Origin: Methylotenera sp.
GTDB lineage: Bacteria > Pseudomonadota > Gammaproteobacteria > Burkholderiales > Methylophilaceae
Length of the DNA stretch: 64,000 nucleotides
NCBI GenBank assembly: GCA_030652995.1
Contig: JAUSAG010000035.1
Location: forward strand, 62,001-126,000
Reading direction: 5' to 3'
The notes under the pieces were generated by a model. That model was not told the DNA's origin, made no database searches, and saw nothing but the letters and a program-made list of their open reading frames with translations. How positions within the stretch are numbered: the first letter of the stretch is position 1; every line of letters starts with the position of its first letter. Positions 36,591-44,748 of this stretch are shown here, piece after piece. The translations under genes and the position numbers were made by a program.

Positions 36591-37922
36591 TTAGTCATGC
36601 GTAAAATAGTTGTTCCACGCCCAGTCCAGCAACTCTCTACTCATCTCTGCCGACTTACCTTCATACCGTGCTATATCTCTTAACTGCTCCAATATATCGC
36701 GCGGGATGCAAGCAGATAATGGCTTGCCACTCTTATAGTGATGCTCATGCAAAAGGTAGTTAAAACCTTCTTCACTAAATGGAATTTGCAATTCGGTGCA
36801 CACTTGTTTAGCAATCTGGCGGTATTCATCCTCACTCAGCGGCCCCACATAAATCTTGTAGCCCAAGCGACGTAAAAATGCTTCATCTGCCAGCTTGCTA
36901 GGCGGTAAATTGGTAGAAAACACCACGATCACGTCAAACGGCAACATGAATTTTTTACCAGTGTGCAGTGCTAAATAATCAACATGGCGATCCAGCGGCA
37001 CAATCCAGCGGTTCATAATGTCAATAGCAGGTGCTAGTTGCCGCCCTAAGTCATCAATAATCAACAGACCATTGTTGGCTTTTACCTGCGGTGGCGCTTG
37101 GTAAAAACGGGCACTTTCATCAAAGTCTAAATCAAGCATGGCAAGTGTTAATTCACCGCCTGTTTTAATCACGGGACGATGACACGCTACCCAGCGCGCA
37201 TCCGTTGTCATTCTGCGATCCAACCCTAGCGCCGTTTCATTGCCACTGCCATTGACTGGCACACAAGGCTCGTGGGTTAATGGATCAAACACTTGAATCA
37301 CCTCGTTATCCACCACAATCGCATGCGGGATGGCAACATCCCCTGAAAGCAACCCCGCCAGATGTTCTGCAATAAAAGTTTTACCGCTACCTGCTGGGCC
37401 ATACACAAAAATCGCACGGCCAGAGTTCATTGCCGCACCAAACTGCTTAAGAATGCCCTCTTTTACCACCAAGCCATTAAATACTTTCGATAACTGCTCA
37501 CGCGTCACCTGCATGTTGGCCACAGATTGCTCTCGGACTTGCTTAACATAAGCAGGCAAACTAACTGGGGCTGGCCCTACATATTGGCTCTTACGCAGAT
37601 AATCTTCAGCACGTAAGCGCCCCAGCTCAGTAAGGTTGTAGGCAATGGCGGTTTCAGCCTCACTGCTACGTGTAGCCTCACACATGCGCTCGGTACGCAT
37701 AAATGCCAGCAAAGGCTCTAACACTGCAACAGAAAGTTTGGAATAGGAAACCAAATCCATCAACCGCATTTGCCCGCGCAAAAACAAGGCTTTGGTGAGG
37801 AGCTCTACAAGAAATTGAAAGCTAAGACCAGTTTCATCAATAGTACGAGGATGTGCTGGAATCAACGTATGACGCCGCTCTTCTGTCGCTACTCTTGCCT
37901 GTTCTGTAAACCTTGTTTTCAT
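36591..37922 (-). CDS. AAA-family ATPase inside the Flp/Tad locus
   Basis: 443 aa, soluble. Walker A is VYGPAGSGKTFIAEHLAG (about 172-189), Walker B NGLLIIDDLGRQ (about 255), and an arginine-finger-like RRLGYKIYVG region near 355. The N-terminal part (about 25-115) looks like a winged helix (LLTKALFLRGQMRLMDLVSYSKLSV). It is not the secretion ATPase TadA and is not part of the canonical tad set in Aggregatibacter or Caulobacter. It lies between tadV and rcpC. A chaperone or regulatory role in pilus assembly is possible; I cannot assign more. Confidence 0.85.
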   Translation of the reverse strand: MKTRFTEQARVATEERRHTLIPAHPRTIDETGLSFQFLVELLTKALFLRGQMRLMDLVSYSKLSVAVLEPLLAFMRTERMCEATRSSEAETAIAYNLTELGRLRAEDYLRKSQYVGPAPVSLPAYVKQVREQSVANMQVTREQLSKVFNGLVVKEGILKQFGAAMNSGRAIFVYGPAGSGKTFIAEHLAGLLSGDVAIPHAIVVDNEVIQVFDPLTHEPCVPVNGSGNETALGLDRRMTTDARWVACHRPVIKTGGELTLAMLDLDFDESARFYQAPPQVKANNGLLIIDDLGRQLAPAIDIMNRWIVPLDRHVDYLALHTGKKFMLPFDVIVVFSTNLPPSKLADEAFLRRLGYKIYVGPLSEDEYRQIAKQVCTELQIPFSEEGFNYLLHEHHYKSGKPLSACIPRDILEQLRDIARYEGKSAEMSRELLDWAWNNYFTHD

Positions 37923-38000
37923 TTTTAGTTTCTTTTCTAATCACCAGGTTTTAGTGAGCTATCTCTGTACGCGTGTTTCTTTAAATCTTAAATCCTTGCT

Positions 38001-38102
38001 GTTCCCTGAGCTTGCGTTCCCTGAGCTTGTCGAAGGGCGAAGGGCGAGGGCGAAGGGCTATCTTTCTTAACCATTTATTCCCTTCGACAAGCTCAGGGAA
38101 CG
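38001..38102. repeat. Inverted repeat unit, REP-like, copy 1
   Basis: Perfect 23-bp inverted arms at 38015-38037 and 38080-38102 built on CCCTGAGCTTGTCGAAGGG, 42 bp apart, with an extra partial arm at 38001-38015 and a run of GAAGGGC repeats at 38031-38058. The same sequence is at 49497-49554. This arm sequence recurs in intergenic regions of many bacteria. Here it sits inside the tad operon, between the tadV and AAA genes. Confidence 0.85.
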
Positions 38103-38123
38103 GCGTGGGGGGGGAAGGTGAGG

Positions 38124-38702
38124 CTACATCCAACCAACCCGCTGCCAAACCAAATAACCCAAGGTGCCTACTGTAATCGCCACTGCGTAAGGTAACTTAC
38201 CCACTGAAACTGGCAAGTCATTCATCAACGGTGCTTGCCCTGCACTCATTTTTACAAAACCACCCAGCAATATCAGCTTCACGTTTAGTAGCATTCGGCT
38301 CAACTGCCTCGACCACAACACCACCGCAAGCGCCATTACACCACCAGCAATAAACGTTGCCAGCACCGCACCTAATACATCAGCTGACCCTAAAAAAGCA
38401 CCAACCATCGACATTAACTTCACATCACCTGCACCCATGGCGCGTAGCCAGTAAATCGGTAACACTACTGCCATACCAACTACTGAACCTCTTAACGCAG
38501 CCAACCAACCCAAGCCGCCAGGTATTGCGCTGTTAAAACCCTGACCTTCAGGTAATAATCCATTCAAAACCACACCTAACACCAAACCGATTAAAACCAG
38601 CTTGTTAGGAATACGACGACTACGAATATCATGCCTTGTCACCATTAACAACAACACAAGTAACGGTGTTAATGCCAGTAATCCCATCAAGTTCGGTGTC
38701 AT
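38124..38702 (-). CDS. tadV: Prepilin peptidase TadV/CpaA
   Basis: 192 aa. A24-family aspartic peptidase that cleaves Flp prepilin and TadE/F. Catalytic Asp residues are in VTRHDIRSRRIPN (about 25) and MGAGDVKLMSMVG (the GxGD motif, about 93). At least six hydrophobic segments fit an inner-membrane protein. It follows flp after 212 bp and precedes the REP-like element. Confidence 0.93.
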   Translation of the reverse strand: MTPNLMGLLALTPLLVLLLMVTRHDIRSRRIPNKLVLIGLVLGVVLNGLLPEGQGFNSAIPGGLGWLAALRGSVVGMAVVLPIYWLRAMGAGDVKLMSMVGAFLGSADVLGAVLATFIAGGVMALAVVLWSRQLSRMLLNVKLILLGGFVKMSAGQAPLMNDLPVSVGKLPYAVAITVGTLGYLVWQRVGWM

Positions 38703-38829
38703 GCTAATTCTTTCACATCATTTTTACTGACCAAACCACAACAAAACCGTAGTCTTGATGAGACCGTGAAGGTCTTCCCCGCAGAATATATGCGCTAAAG
38801 CCCATTATTCATGCGTGATAGCTAGAAGC

Positions 38830-38859
38830 GGAATCAAGGGTTACATTTCCCTCGATTCC
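38830..38859 (-). other. Hairpin downstream of the flp pilin gene
   Basis: GGAATCAAGGG (38830-38840) faces CCCTCGATTCC (38849-38859), an 11-bp stem with one mismatch and an 8-base loop. It lies 56 bp past the pilin stop on the minus strand. No T run follows, so it is not a classical terminator; partial termination or 3'-end protection, giving more pilin than machinery transcript, would fit a pilin gene. That is inference. Confidence 0.5.
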
Positions 38860-38914
38860 ATCGAGGCTACGCTTGCTCAATGCATCCTCAACCTTGTTGA
38901 ATCAGCACCTAGAA

Positions 38915-39100
38915 TCAAGGAGTAGCAGGAGCAAGAGCCGCAGCAACTCTTGTAAACACATCATTAACCCTTGTGCCCGTCAACTGTACCGCACCAATAA
39001 TCACCACCGCGATTAACGATGCTATCAGTGCATACTCAATCGCTGTCACACCTTCTTCATCATTCACAAAACGTTGTAAGCCTAAATATAAATTTTTCAT
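38915..39100 (-). CDS. flp: Flp-type pilin
   Basis: 61 aa from ATG 39100 with GGAG 7 bp upstream; the track's 39133 start is too early. The leader is about 17 aa, ending at Gly, and the mature protein begins VTAIEYALIASLIAVVII, with the Glu at position +4 of the family and the hydrophobic helix. Class IVb (Flp) pilin, cleaved by TadV and polymerised by TadA/B/C. It is the first gene of the pilus locus and is separated by 212 bp from tadV. Confidence 0.96.
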   Translation of the reverse strand: MKNLYLGLQRFVNDEEGVTAIEYALIASLIAVVIIGAVQLTGTRVNDVFTRVAAALAPATP

Positions 39101-39238
39101 GTTATTTCTCCTTAAATTAAAAAAACCACCCATTTACAACTACACACCTTTTACTGCAAACTCAGGTTCTATCACGCGACGTTCAATTGAGAGAGCCTCT
39201 GTCATCTGCTCATCAACATTGATTTAACGCCGATGTAT

Positions 39239-39329
39239 GCAATTTACCGCACCGGGTAGGTCTGCGCCTATACGCGCTGACACCTATACGTGCTAGCACT
39301 TAACCCTTATGGGTAGCTGGGTAAATTGC
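39239..39329. promoter_or_regulatory. Divergent flp / sensor-kinase control region
   Basis: Several elements are nested in the 313-bp gap (39101-39413). Outer arms GCAATTTACC (39239-39248) and GGTAAATTGC (39320-39329) form a perfect 10-bp inverted repeat. Between them, CCTATACGyGCT occurs as a direct repeat at 39267-39278 and 39283-39294 (16-bp period). An ACCC-TTAT-GGGT inverted repeat follows at about 39303-39314. Two 16-bp-spaced copies suit cooperative binding by a LuxR/FixJ-type dimer; the FixJ-like gene is next to it. The binding partner is inferred. The remainder of the gap, next to flp, is AT-rich. Confidence 0.5.
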
Positions 39330-39413
39330 TAGGCAAATGTCGGTTTTTTATCGTAGACTGCAAACTTATGTTGAGCCAATCTCTCGTGTGGCAGATTTTT
39401 TTGAAAAGGTGAT

Positions 39414-40913
39414 TTGTTGACCGATCCACTTAAAGACCTTAGCTTTAAAACACTGTTTGAGGCAGCGGCAGATGCCATGCTGTTGGTTAATGACAAGGGT
39501 CATATCATTCGTGCCAACGCTGTAGCACTTGATCTTCTGGGCTATTCGGAAAAAGAAATATCTAGCCTTGAGGTTGAAGAACTCATGCCAGAGGAATATC
39601 GGGCTCAGCATCACCATCATCGAAGTGCCTTTTACCGTAAGCCGGAGAAGCGCTCTATGGGGAGCGGAAAAGCGCTTTCAATACTTCGCCATAACGGCGA
39701 AGTGCTAACCGTTGATATCAGCTTGAGCCCCATGCAATCAAAACGGCAGTTTTATGTGCTGGTGACACTTCATGTTGCTGACAGACGTAACCAAGCTGAA
39801 GAAGCATTAAGAATCAGTGAAGAAAGATTAATGCTAGCAAAACAGGCCGCAGGTTTGGGGGTGTTTGATTTCGACTCCAATCACAACATTTGGTATTGGG
39901 ATGAGCGTATGCGTGAGCTTTGGGGCGCAGAGTCTAACGAAGCCATCGCGACCAAGCAGTTTTTAACCGCCATTCATCCAGAAGATCGTGCCGCTAGAGA
40001 GGCTGCACTAGACCGCTCAATTGACCCGGCAGGCAATGGTGAATACAGCGCTGAATATCGGGTAACCAACCCTGCTAACGGTGTCGAGCAATGGATATCA
40101 GCCATAGGACGCATGCATTTTGAAGATGGCGTTGCGATTAGGCTAGTGGGTGTGGCCCGTGATATTACCGAACAAAAAATACTAGAAAAAAATTGGCAAA
40201 CCCATCGTTCTGAAACTGAGGCGCTTTTTGCGCAGCAAGTAGCCTCGCAGACGGTTTCGGCCATTGCGCATGAGCTTAACCAGCCACTCGCTGCAATTTC
40301 GGCTTATAGCGAAGTTGCATTACATGCGTTACAAAATGATCATTTTGACCAAAAAAACTTAAGGCAAGCGCTTGATGGCTGTGTAAAGCAATCGCAACGC
40401 GCCGGTCGTAGCTTGCACGAATTGCTGGCTTTTTTGCAAAAAGGTGAGTTGATCACAGAAAAACTAAATCTCAACAACATCGTACTAGAGTCTTTGAACC
40501 TTGCAAAAAGTTATGGTTATGGTGAGTTTCAGCTAGAACTTCAGTTAGAGCCGGATCTACCTACCATTCTAGGCCATCGGGTTCAGATACAAAAAATACT
40601 GGTAAACCTATTAACCAACGCAGTTGAGGCAATGCGGGGTGCAGGTGTCCCTACCGCTGCCATCACCATCAAGGTAAGCACCAATGCCGAGCTCAACATG
40701 GCGCATGTAATAGTGCAAGATAGTGGTCCAGGCCTTGATGCCATCACAGCTAATCGCATATTTGAACCATTTTTTACCACCAAACATAACGGTATAGGCA
40801 TGGGGCTTGCCATTAGCCGTGCGCTAACCGAGGCCAACGGTGGAAGACTCTGGCTTGAACCTAACGTAAAAGCTGGCGCTATCTTTCATTTAACATTACC
40901 ATTTGCACCATGA
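39414..40913 (+). CDS. FixL-like PAS sensor histidine kinase
   Basis: 499 aa. Starts at TTG 39414 (or 39417), with AAAGG upstream; no in-frame ATG precedes. Two PAS domains: about 10-115 (with LMPEEYRAQHHHHR, the position that holds the haem His in FixL, though non-haem PAS domains share this motif) and about 130-255 with a PAC end. HisKA H-box is AIAHELNQPLAAIS (about 283), and the HATPase has NLLTNAVEAM, DSGPGLD and GIGMGLAISR. No membrane segment, so cytosolic. It overlaps the response regulator by 4 bp. Whether it binds haem, flavin or nothing is not decided by sequence. Confidence 0.92.
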   Translation: MLTDPLKDLSFKTLFEAAADAMLLVNDKGHIIRANAVALDLLGYSEKEISSLEVEELMPEEYRAQHHHHRSAFYRKPEKRSMGSGKALSILRHNGEVLTVDISLSPMQSKRQFYVLVTLHVADRRNQAEEALRISEERLMLAKQAAGLGVFDFDSNHNIWYWDERMRELWGAESNEAIATKQFLTAIHPEDRAAREAALDRSIDPAGNGEYSAEYRVTNPANGVEQWISAIGRMHFEDGVAIRLVGVARDITEQKILEKNWQTHRSETEALFAQQVASQTVSAIAHELNQPLAAISAYSEVALHALQNDHFDQKNLRQALDGCVKQSQRAGRSLHELLAFLQKGELITEKLNLNNIVLESLNLAKSYGYGEFQLELQLEPDLPTILGHRVQIQKILVNLLTNAVEAMRGAGVPTAAITIKVSTNAELNMAHVIVQDSGPGLDAITANRIFEPFFTTKHNGIGMGLAISRALTEANGGRLWLEPNVKAGAIFHLTLPFAP

Positions 40914-41530
40914 TGACTGCTAACCCGACTGTTTTTATCGTTGATGATGAGCCCGCAATCCGAGATTCTCTGACGCTGATGATTACGCAAGAGAACCTCG
41001 CCGTGATGGCATTTGAAAACGCCTATGCATTTTTAGAAGCCTGCCAAGCGGGGTGTTTAGGCTGTGCAATCGTTGATGTTCGTATGCCTGGTATGGATGG
41101 CATGCAACTACAACAAGCGCTTTTAAAGCGCAACATTCTGTTACCGATTATTTTCTTGACTGGGCACGGCGATATTCCCATGAGCGTTAAAGCGATGAAA
41201 TCTGGCGCAATGGATTTTCTCACTAAGCCAGTTTCGCGTGAAAAACTCATCTCTGCGGTGCGCTCTGCCATGCGCGAATCTGAAAAAATAACCACAGAAA
41301 GCATTCATCGTCATGATGCAAAATCTCGTCTTGCGGATCTCACCGACCGTGAACGTGATGTCATGATGCTGGCTATTCAAGGCTACCCCAACAAAGAAAT
41401 TGCCCGCCACTTAGATATCAGCCATCGTACTGTAGAAATCCACAAATCCAAGATCATGCGTAAAACTGGCGCAATTAACCTGCTTGATCTGGCTCGTATT
41501 GCCCACGAAGGTGGCTCGATAGAATCCTGA
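40910..41530 (+). CDS. FixJ-family response regulator
   Basis: 206 aa. Receiver domain (about 5-120) with acidic pair VDDEPA, phosphorylatable Asp in AIVDVRMPGMDG (about 55), Thr in LTGHG and Lys in LTKPVSRE. The LuxR-type HTH (about 140-200) has LTDRERDVMMLAIQG and NKEIARHLDISHRTVEIH. Its ATG overlaps the kinase stop (ATGA). It is the likely regulator for nearby genes; which ones is inference from motifs. Confidence 0.94.
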   Translation: MMTANPTVFIVDDEPAIRDSLTLMITQENLAVMAFENAYAFLEACQAGCLGCAIVDVRMPGMDGMQLQQALLKRNILLPIIFLTGHGDIPMSVKAMKSGAMDFLTKPVSREKLISAVRSAMRESEKITTESIHRHDAKSRLADLTDRERDVMMLAIQGYPNKEIARHLDISHRTVEIHKSKIMRKTGAINLLDLARIAHEGGSIES

Positions 41531-41533
41531 GCT

Positions 41534-41568
41534 ACAAAAAAGTCATTAACTCGTAAAAAAGTTAATGA
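41534..41568 (-). terminator. Terminator for the minus-strand cytochrome gene
   Basis: Stem TCATTAACT / AGTTAATGA (41543-41551 and 41560-41568); on the minus strand it is followed by CTTTTTT. The A run on the plus-strand side and T run on the minus side fit a terminator for the cytochrome c gene, and it may also help stop the response-regulator transcript. Confidence 0.65.
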
Positions 41569-41653
41569 TAATTCTAAGGACTTTACAGAAGCCGCATAAG
41601 CGCCACCGCTTCCATGCCTTTTGTCAAGCTTAGCAAGCTGTAAAGAAAATTCG

Positions 41654-41962
41654 TCACTCAATGCTGGAAAAATAAGTGGCAATATCCTTAATATCATTAT
41701 CGCTCAAACTGTGCCCCAGTAACGGTTGCGGTGAATAGGCATCTCGTATGCTTTGCATCGCGTTAACCAACTCATCATAAGGACGACCGCCAAGAGAAGG
41801 TACTCCCGCTTTACCGCTTTTTCCATCAGAACCATGGCAAACAATGCAACTCTGCACTTTTTTCTCCGCAGTGACATTATTTTGCTTAGCTTCTAGGGCT
41901 TTATCTTGCGTTGAGCAGCCTATAAACATGAGCAGAAATAAGCTTGGTATGTAATATTTCAT
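41654..41962 (-). CDS. Small c-type cytochrome lipoprotein, possibly lacking axial Met
   Basis: 102 aa from ATG 41962, with AGGAG 6 bp upstream; the track's 41983 start is earlier. A signal with FLLMFIGCST suggests a lipoprotein. The haem site is CIVCHGSDG (about 47). Class I cytochromes of this type have a distal Met before LSDxDI; here the segment is PLLGHSLSDNDI, with Leu-Leu in place of Met and a nearby His. One base change (CTG for ATG) would explain loss. It lies between the two-component genes and the nitroreductase. Electron donor or partner is unknown. Confidence 0.82.
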   Translation of the reverse strand: MKYYIPSLFLLMFIGCSTQDKALEAKQNNVTAEKKVQSCIVCHGSDGKSGKAGVPSLGGRPYDELVNAMQSIRDAYSPQPLLGHSLSDNDIKDIATYFSSIE

Positions 41963-42261
41963 TTGTTGCTCCTTTTTAAACACCTTTTAGAACTAATCAA
42001 ATTAAAACGCTGTGTTTCATTGTTTAAACCAAGACATTTCAAGCTAAATTGAAGCGCGTTAATAATTACCGCGATCAATTAAACATGCTAAAAAATCTTG
42101 AGCGCTAAAACAAACACGTAACAACTCAAGTCTACTACCAGCATGATTTTAGTCTAACTAATCAACTATTTAATATACGTGCTCGCGCGGATTACTTTGT
42201 TTACAAATTCTTGATACCGTAGGCCCTATTGTGATTAAGTCTATGCTGAGAAGGTAATGCA
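41963..42261. promoter_or_regulatory. Intergenic region upstream of nitroreductase with shared motifs
   Basis: 299 bp without a gene. It holds CAAACACGTA at 42111-42120, also found at the start of the 18351 element, and TATACGTGCT at 42174-42183, identical to part of the kinase-upstream direct repeat at 39285-39294. These short matches could be chance in AT-rich DNA, but they occur just upstream of the stress gene run. The nitroreductase start has an AAGG site 7 bp upstream. Confidence 0.35.
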
Positions 42262-42867
42262 ATGATGCCGTTACTAAAAGTAGAAATGAATATTTTTGAG
42301 ACAATACTGGCGAGGCGCTCAATTCGTCATTACAAAACGCAACCGGTCGATCAAGTCACTGCTCATATATTGCTAGAGGCTGCCGTTCGGGCGCCTACAG
42401 CAATGCATCGAGAGCCTTGGGCGTTTGTCATTATTCAAGATAAAGCGCTTTTCAAAAAACTGTCCGATCATGCAAAACCACTTTTTATTGCCAAGGTGAC
42501 GTCTCACCAGAGCGCCTATGAAAATCACGGCCACCTATTAGAGGCTTTTCGTAGCCCGGATTTTAATATTTTTTATAACGCTGGCACGCTTATCCTTATT
42601 TGCGGCAAAAAAACGGCGCACCCTTTTGAGGCAGATTGCTGGATGGCAGCAGAAAACCTGATGCTGGCAGCTTCTGCAATGGGGCTAGGCACATGCGTCA
42701 TTGGCAGCGCTCTGCCCGCAGTTAATGACCCTGAAGTGAAATTATCACTTGGTATTTCAAATGAATTTTCTGTGGTCGTGCCAATTATTCTGGGCTACCC
42801 AGATCAAGATGTCACACCAAATTTACGCAAGCCGCCGTTAATTCTATCCAGCATGATTGCAACATAA
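42262..42867 (+). CDS. Nitroreductase-family FMN oxidoreductase
   Basis: 201 aa. FMN-binding motif ILARRSIRHYKTQPV at about 13-27 and the later GLGTCVIGSALP loop mark the family. The protein is cytosolic and NAD(P)H-dependent. Starts at 42262 or, less likely, at the internal ATG 42286. It is the first of the run nitroreductase-Usp-CFA synthase-CBS-BCAM0308-membrane protein. Substrate is not determined by sequence; nitroaromatic, quinone or disulfide-type acceptors are all possible. Confidence 0.9.
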   Translation: MMPLLKVEMNIFETILARRSIRHYKTQPVDQVTAHILLEAAVRAPTAMHREPWAFVIIQDKALFKKLSDHAKPLFIAKVTSHQSAYENHGHLLEAFRSPDFNIFYNAGTLILICGKKTAHPFEADCWMAAENLMLAASAMGLGTCVIGSALPAVNDPEVKLSLGISNEFSVVVPIILGYPDQDVTPNLRKPPLILSSMIAT

Positions 42868-42921
42868 ACCACCACATTTAACGCCATTGTTTCATATTGT
42901 ATTTTTGATAAGGATACTGTC

Positions 42922-43374
42922 ATGTACAAACAAATTCTTTGCCCAGTAGATGGCAGTTCGTCATCAAAACGCGGCATGGTTGAGGCCATCCAACTGGCGA
43001 AAGACCAAAATGCCAAGCTCCGTTTTTTACATGTGGTTGATACTTTTTATCCGATGATGGATGTTACCGCTGGTTTAAATGTGATTGAGATTGCCGAGGC
43101 TTTAAATAAAAACGGCAAAAAGATACTTAAAAAGGCAGTAGATGCCGCCCAAAAAGAAGGTTTGACCGCCGAGGCAGAAATAAGAGAGTCCGTTGGTGAG
43201 GCTGTCGCGCAGTTTATCGTGAGTGAAGCTAAAAAATGGCCGGCTGACTTGATCGTAATTAGTACACATGGCTTGCGCGGCATTTCACGTCTGGTAATGG
43301 GAAGCGATGCTGAAACCGTAGTGCGAACCAGCCATGTACCTGTTCTACTCGTCAGAAGTCAGGCAAAAAGCTGA
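42922..43374 (+). CDS. Universal stress protein, UspA family
   Basis: 150 aa. N-terminal strand ILCPVDGSSSSKRGMVEAI and the ATP-loop-type end STHGLRGISRLVMGSDAETVVRTSHVPVLLV, with G-2x-G-9x-G(S) spacing, indicate an ATP-binding member. It has the AAGG site 7 bp upstream. Usp proteins support survival under starvation and low oxygen. It ends 7 bp before the CFA synthase start, so the two are co-transcribed. Confidence 0.94.
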   Translation: MYKQILCPVDGSSSSKRGMVEAIQLAKDQNAKLRFLHVVDTFYPMMDVTAGLNVIEIAEALNKNGKKILKKAVDAAQKEGLTAEAEIRESVGEAVAQFIVSEAKKWPADLIVISTHGLRGISRLVMGSDAETVVRTSHVPVLLVRSQAKS

Positions 43375-43381
43375 GCAAGTG

Positions 43382-44701
43382 ATGTCAACGCAAATTAACT
43401 CAGAATATAAGCCAAGTAAGGGTCAAAACAGCATTAGTTTTACTCACCGCATTTTGCGTCGATTATTCAGGGATTACAGAGAGGCGTTTGCAATCCGTTT
43501 ATGGAACGGCAGCGTATTGCATATTGGCGATGATGCATCACCTACATTTACGCTGGGGGTTATGCACCCAGGTGTATTACGTCATTTGGTGTTGTTCCGT
43601 GACCCGATTCGTTTAGCTGAGGCCTATTTTGATGGCGAGGTTGAAGTAACGGGAGATTTTAATGCAGCAATGGGGCTACGTTATTATCTTGAGAACTTAA
43701 GACTCCCGCTCCATGAAAAACTTTTAATGGCATGCCACGCGCTTGCGTTAGGGCAGCAAAAAATTAAGTCACGCCCACAGCAGCAAGCTGTTACTAAAAA
43801 ATCAACCCATGTGACTAATCAAAACAATATTGAATCAATTGCCTTTCATTACGATGTTTCAAATGAATTTTACCGACTTTGGTTGGATGATCGCATGCTG
43901 TATTCCTGTGCCTACTTTGAAACATCGGAGCAAAATTTAGAGCGCGCTCAGTGCAATAAGCTTGATTATATCTGTCGCAAATTGCGCCTACAGGCAAACG
44001 AAAACCTGCTTGATATTGGTTGCGGATGGGGCGCGCTCGTGTGCTGGGCCGCCAAATACTACGGCGTAAAAGCCCATGGCATTACGCTTAGCCGTAACCA
44101 GTATGAATATGCCTGTGCAGAGGTAAAAAGACTGCAATTAGAAGACCAAGTCACGATAGAGTTGTGTGACTACCGTGACCTGCCACTAGCAGCAAGCTAT
44201 GACAAAGTATCCAGTATTGGCATGTTTGAACATGTTGGCCTTAAAAATTTAAGCAGCTATTTTTCAACAGTGCATCGAGTGCTTAAACCTGGTGGCTTAT
44301 TTCTAAACCATGGTATTACTTCCGATACCGCAGGCTGGAACCAAGGTGTTTCTACCCAGTTTATCAATCGCCATGTGTTCCCAGATGGCGAGCTAGATAC
44401 GGTCAGCAATATCCAGCGCAGGATGGAAGAAGCAAATTTTGAAATATTTGATGTAGAGGGCTTACGTCCGCACTATGCGCTCACATTGCGGCACTGGGTA
44501 AAGCGCCTAGAAGAACAGCGTGAAGAGGGTGTGAGCTTGGTAGGCGAGCGCACCTACCGTGTTTGGCGGCTTTATATGACTGGCTGTGCCTTGCAGTTTG
44601 AGCAGGGCGCTACTGGCATCTACCAGATTCTGGCTGAACGTAAAAAGAAGGGTTTGCCTAATTTACCGCTGACTAGGCGAGATTTATATGTAAATGATTA
44701 G
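43382..44701 (+). CDS. cfa: Cyclopropane-fatty-acyl-phospholipid synthase family methyltransferase
   Basis: 439 aa from ATG 43382; the track's 43334 start lies inside the Usp gene. SAM-dependent methylation of unsaturated acyl chains to cyclopropane is the family reaction. The N-terminal domain (about 40-130) carries the substrate-side fold, and the catalytic part has LLDIGCGWGALVCWAAK (about 203), the active-site region YSCAYFE and GMFEHVGLKN. CFA is made in stationary phase and stress. It is 7 bp after usp and 47 bp before the CBS gene. Confidence 0.92.
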   Translation: MSTQINSEYKPSKGQNSISFTHRILRRLFRDYREAFAIRLWNGSVLHIGDDASPTFTLGVMHPGVLRHLVLFRDPIRLAEAYFDGEVEVTGDFNAAMGLRYYLENLRLPLHEKLLMACHALALGQQKIKSRPQQQAVTKKSTHVTNQNNIESIAFHYDVSNEFYRLWLDDRMLYSCAYFETSEQNLERAQCNKLDYICRKLRLQANENLLDIGCGWGALVCWAAKYYGVKAHGITLSRNQYEYACAEVKRLQLEDQVTIELCDYRDLPLAASYDKVSSIGMFEHVGLKNLSSYFSTVHRVLKPGGLFLNHGITSDTAGWNQGVSTQFINRHVFPDGELDTVSNIQRRMEEANFEIFDVEGLRPHYALTLRHWVKRLEEQREEGVSLVGERTYRVWRLYMTGCALQFEQGATGIYQILAERKKKGLPNLPLTRRDLYVND

Positions 44702-44748
44702 AAGTAGCTTGAAGTTTATTCATTCAATAACTAGAAAAGGAAATAACC

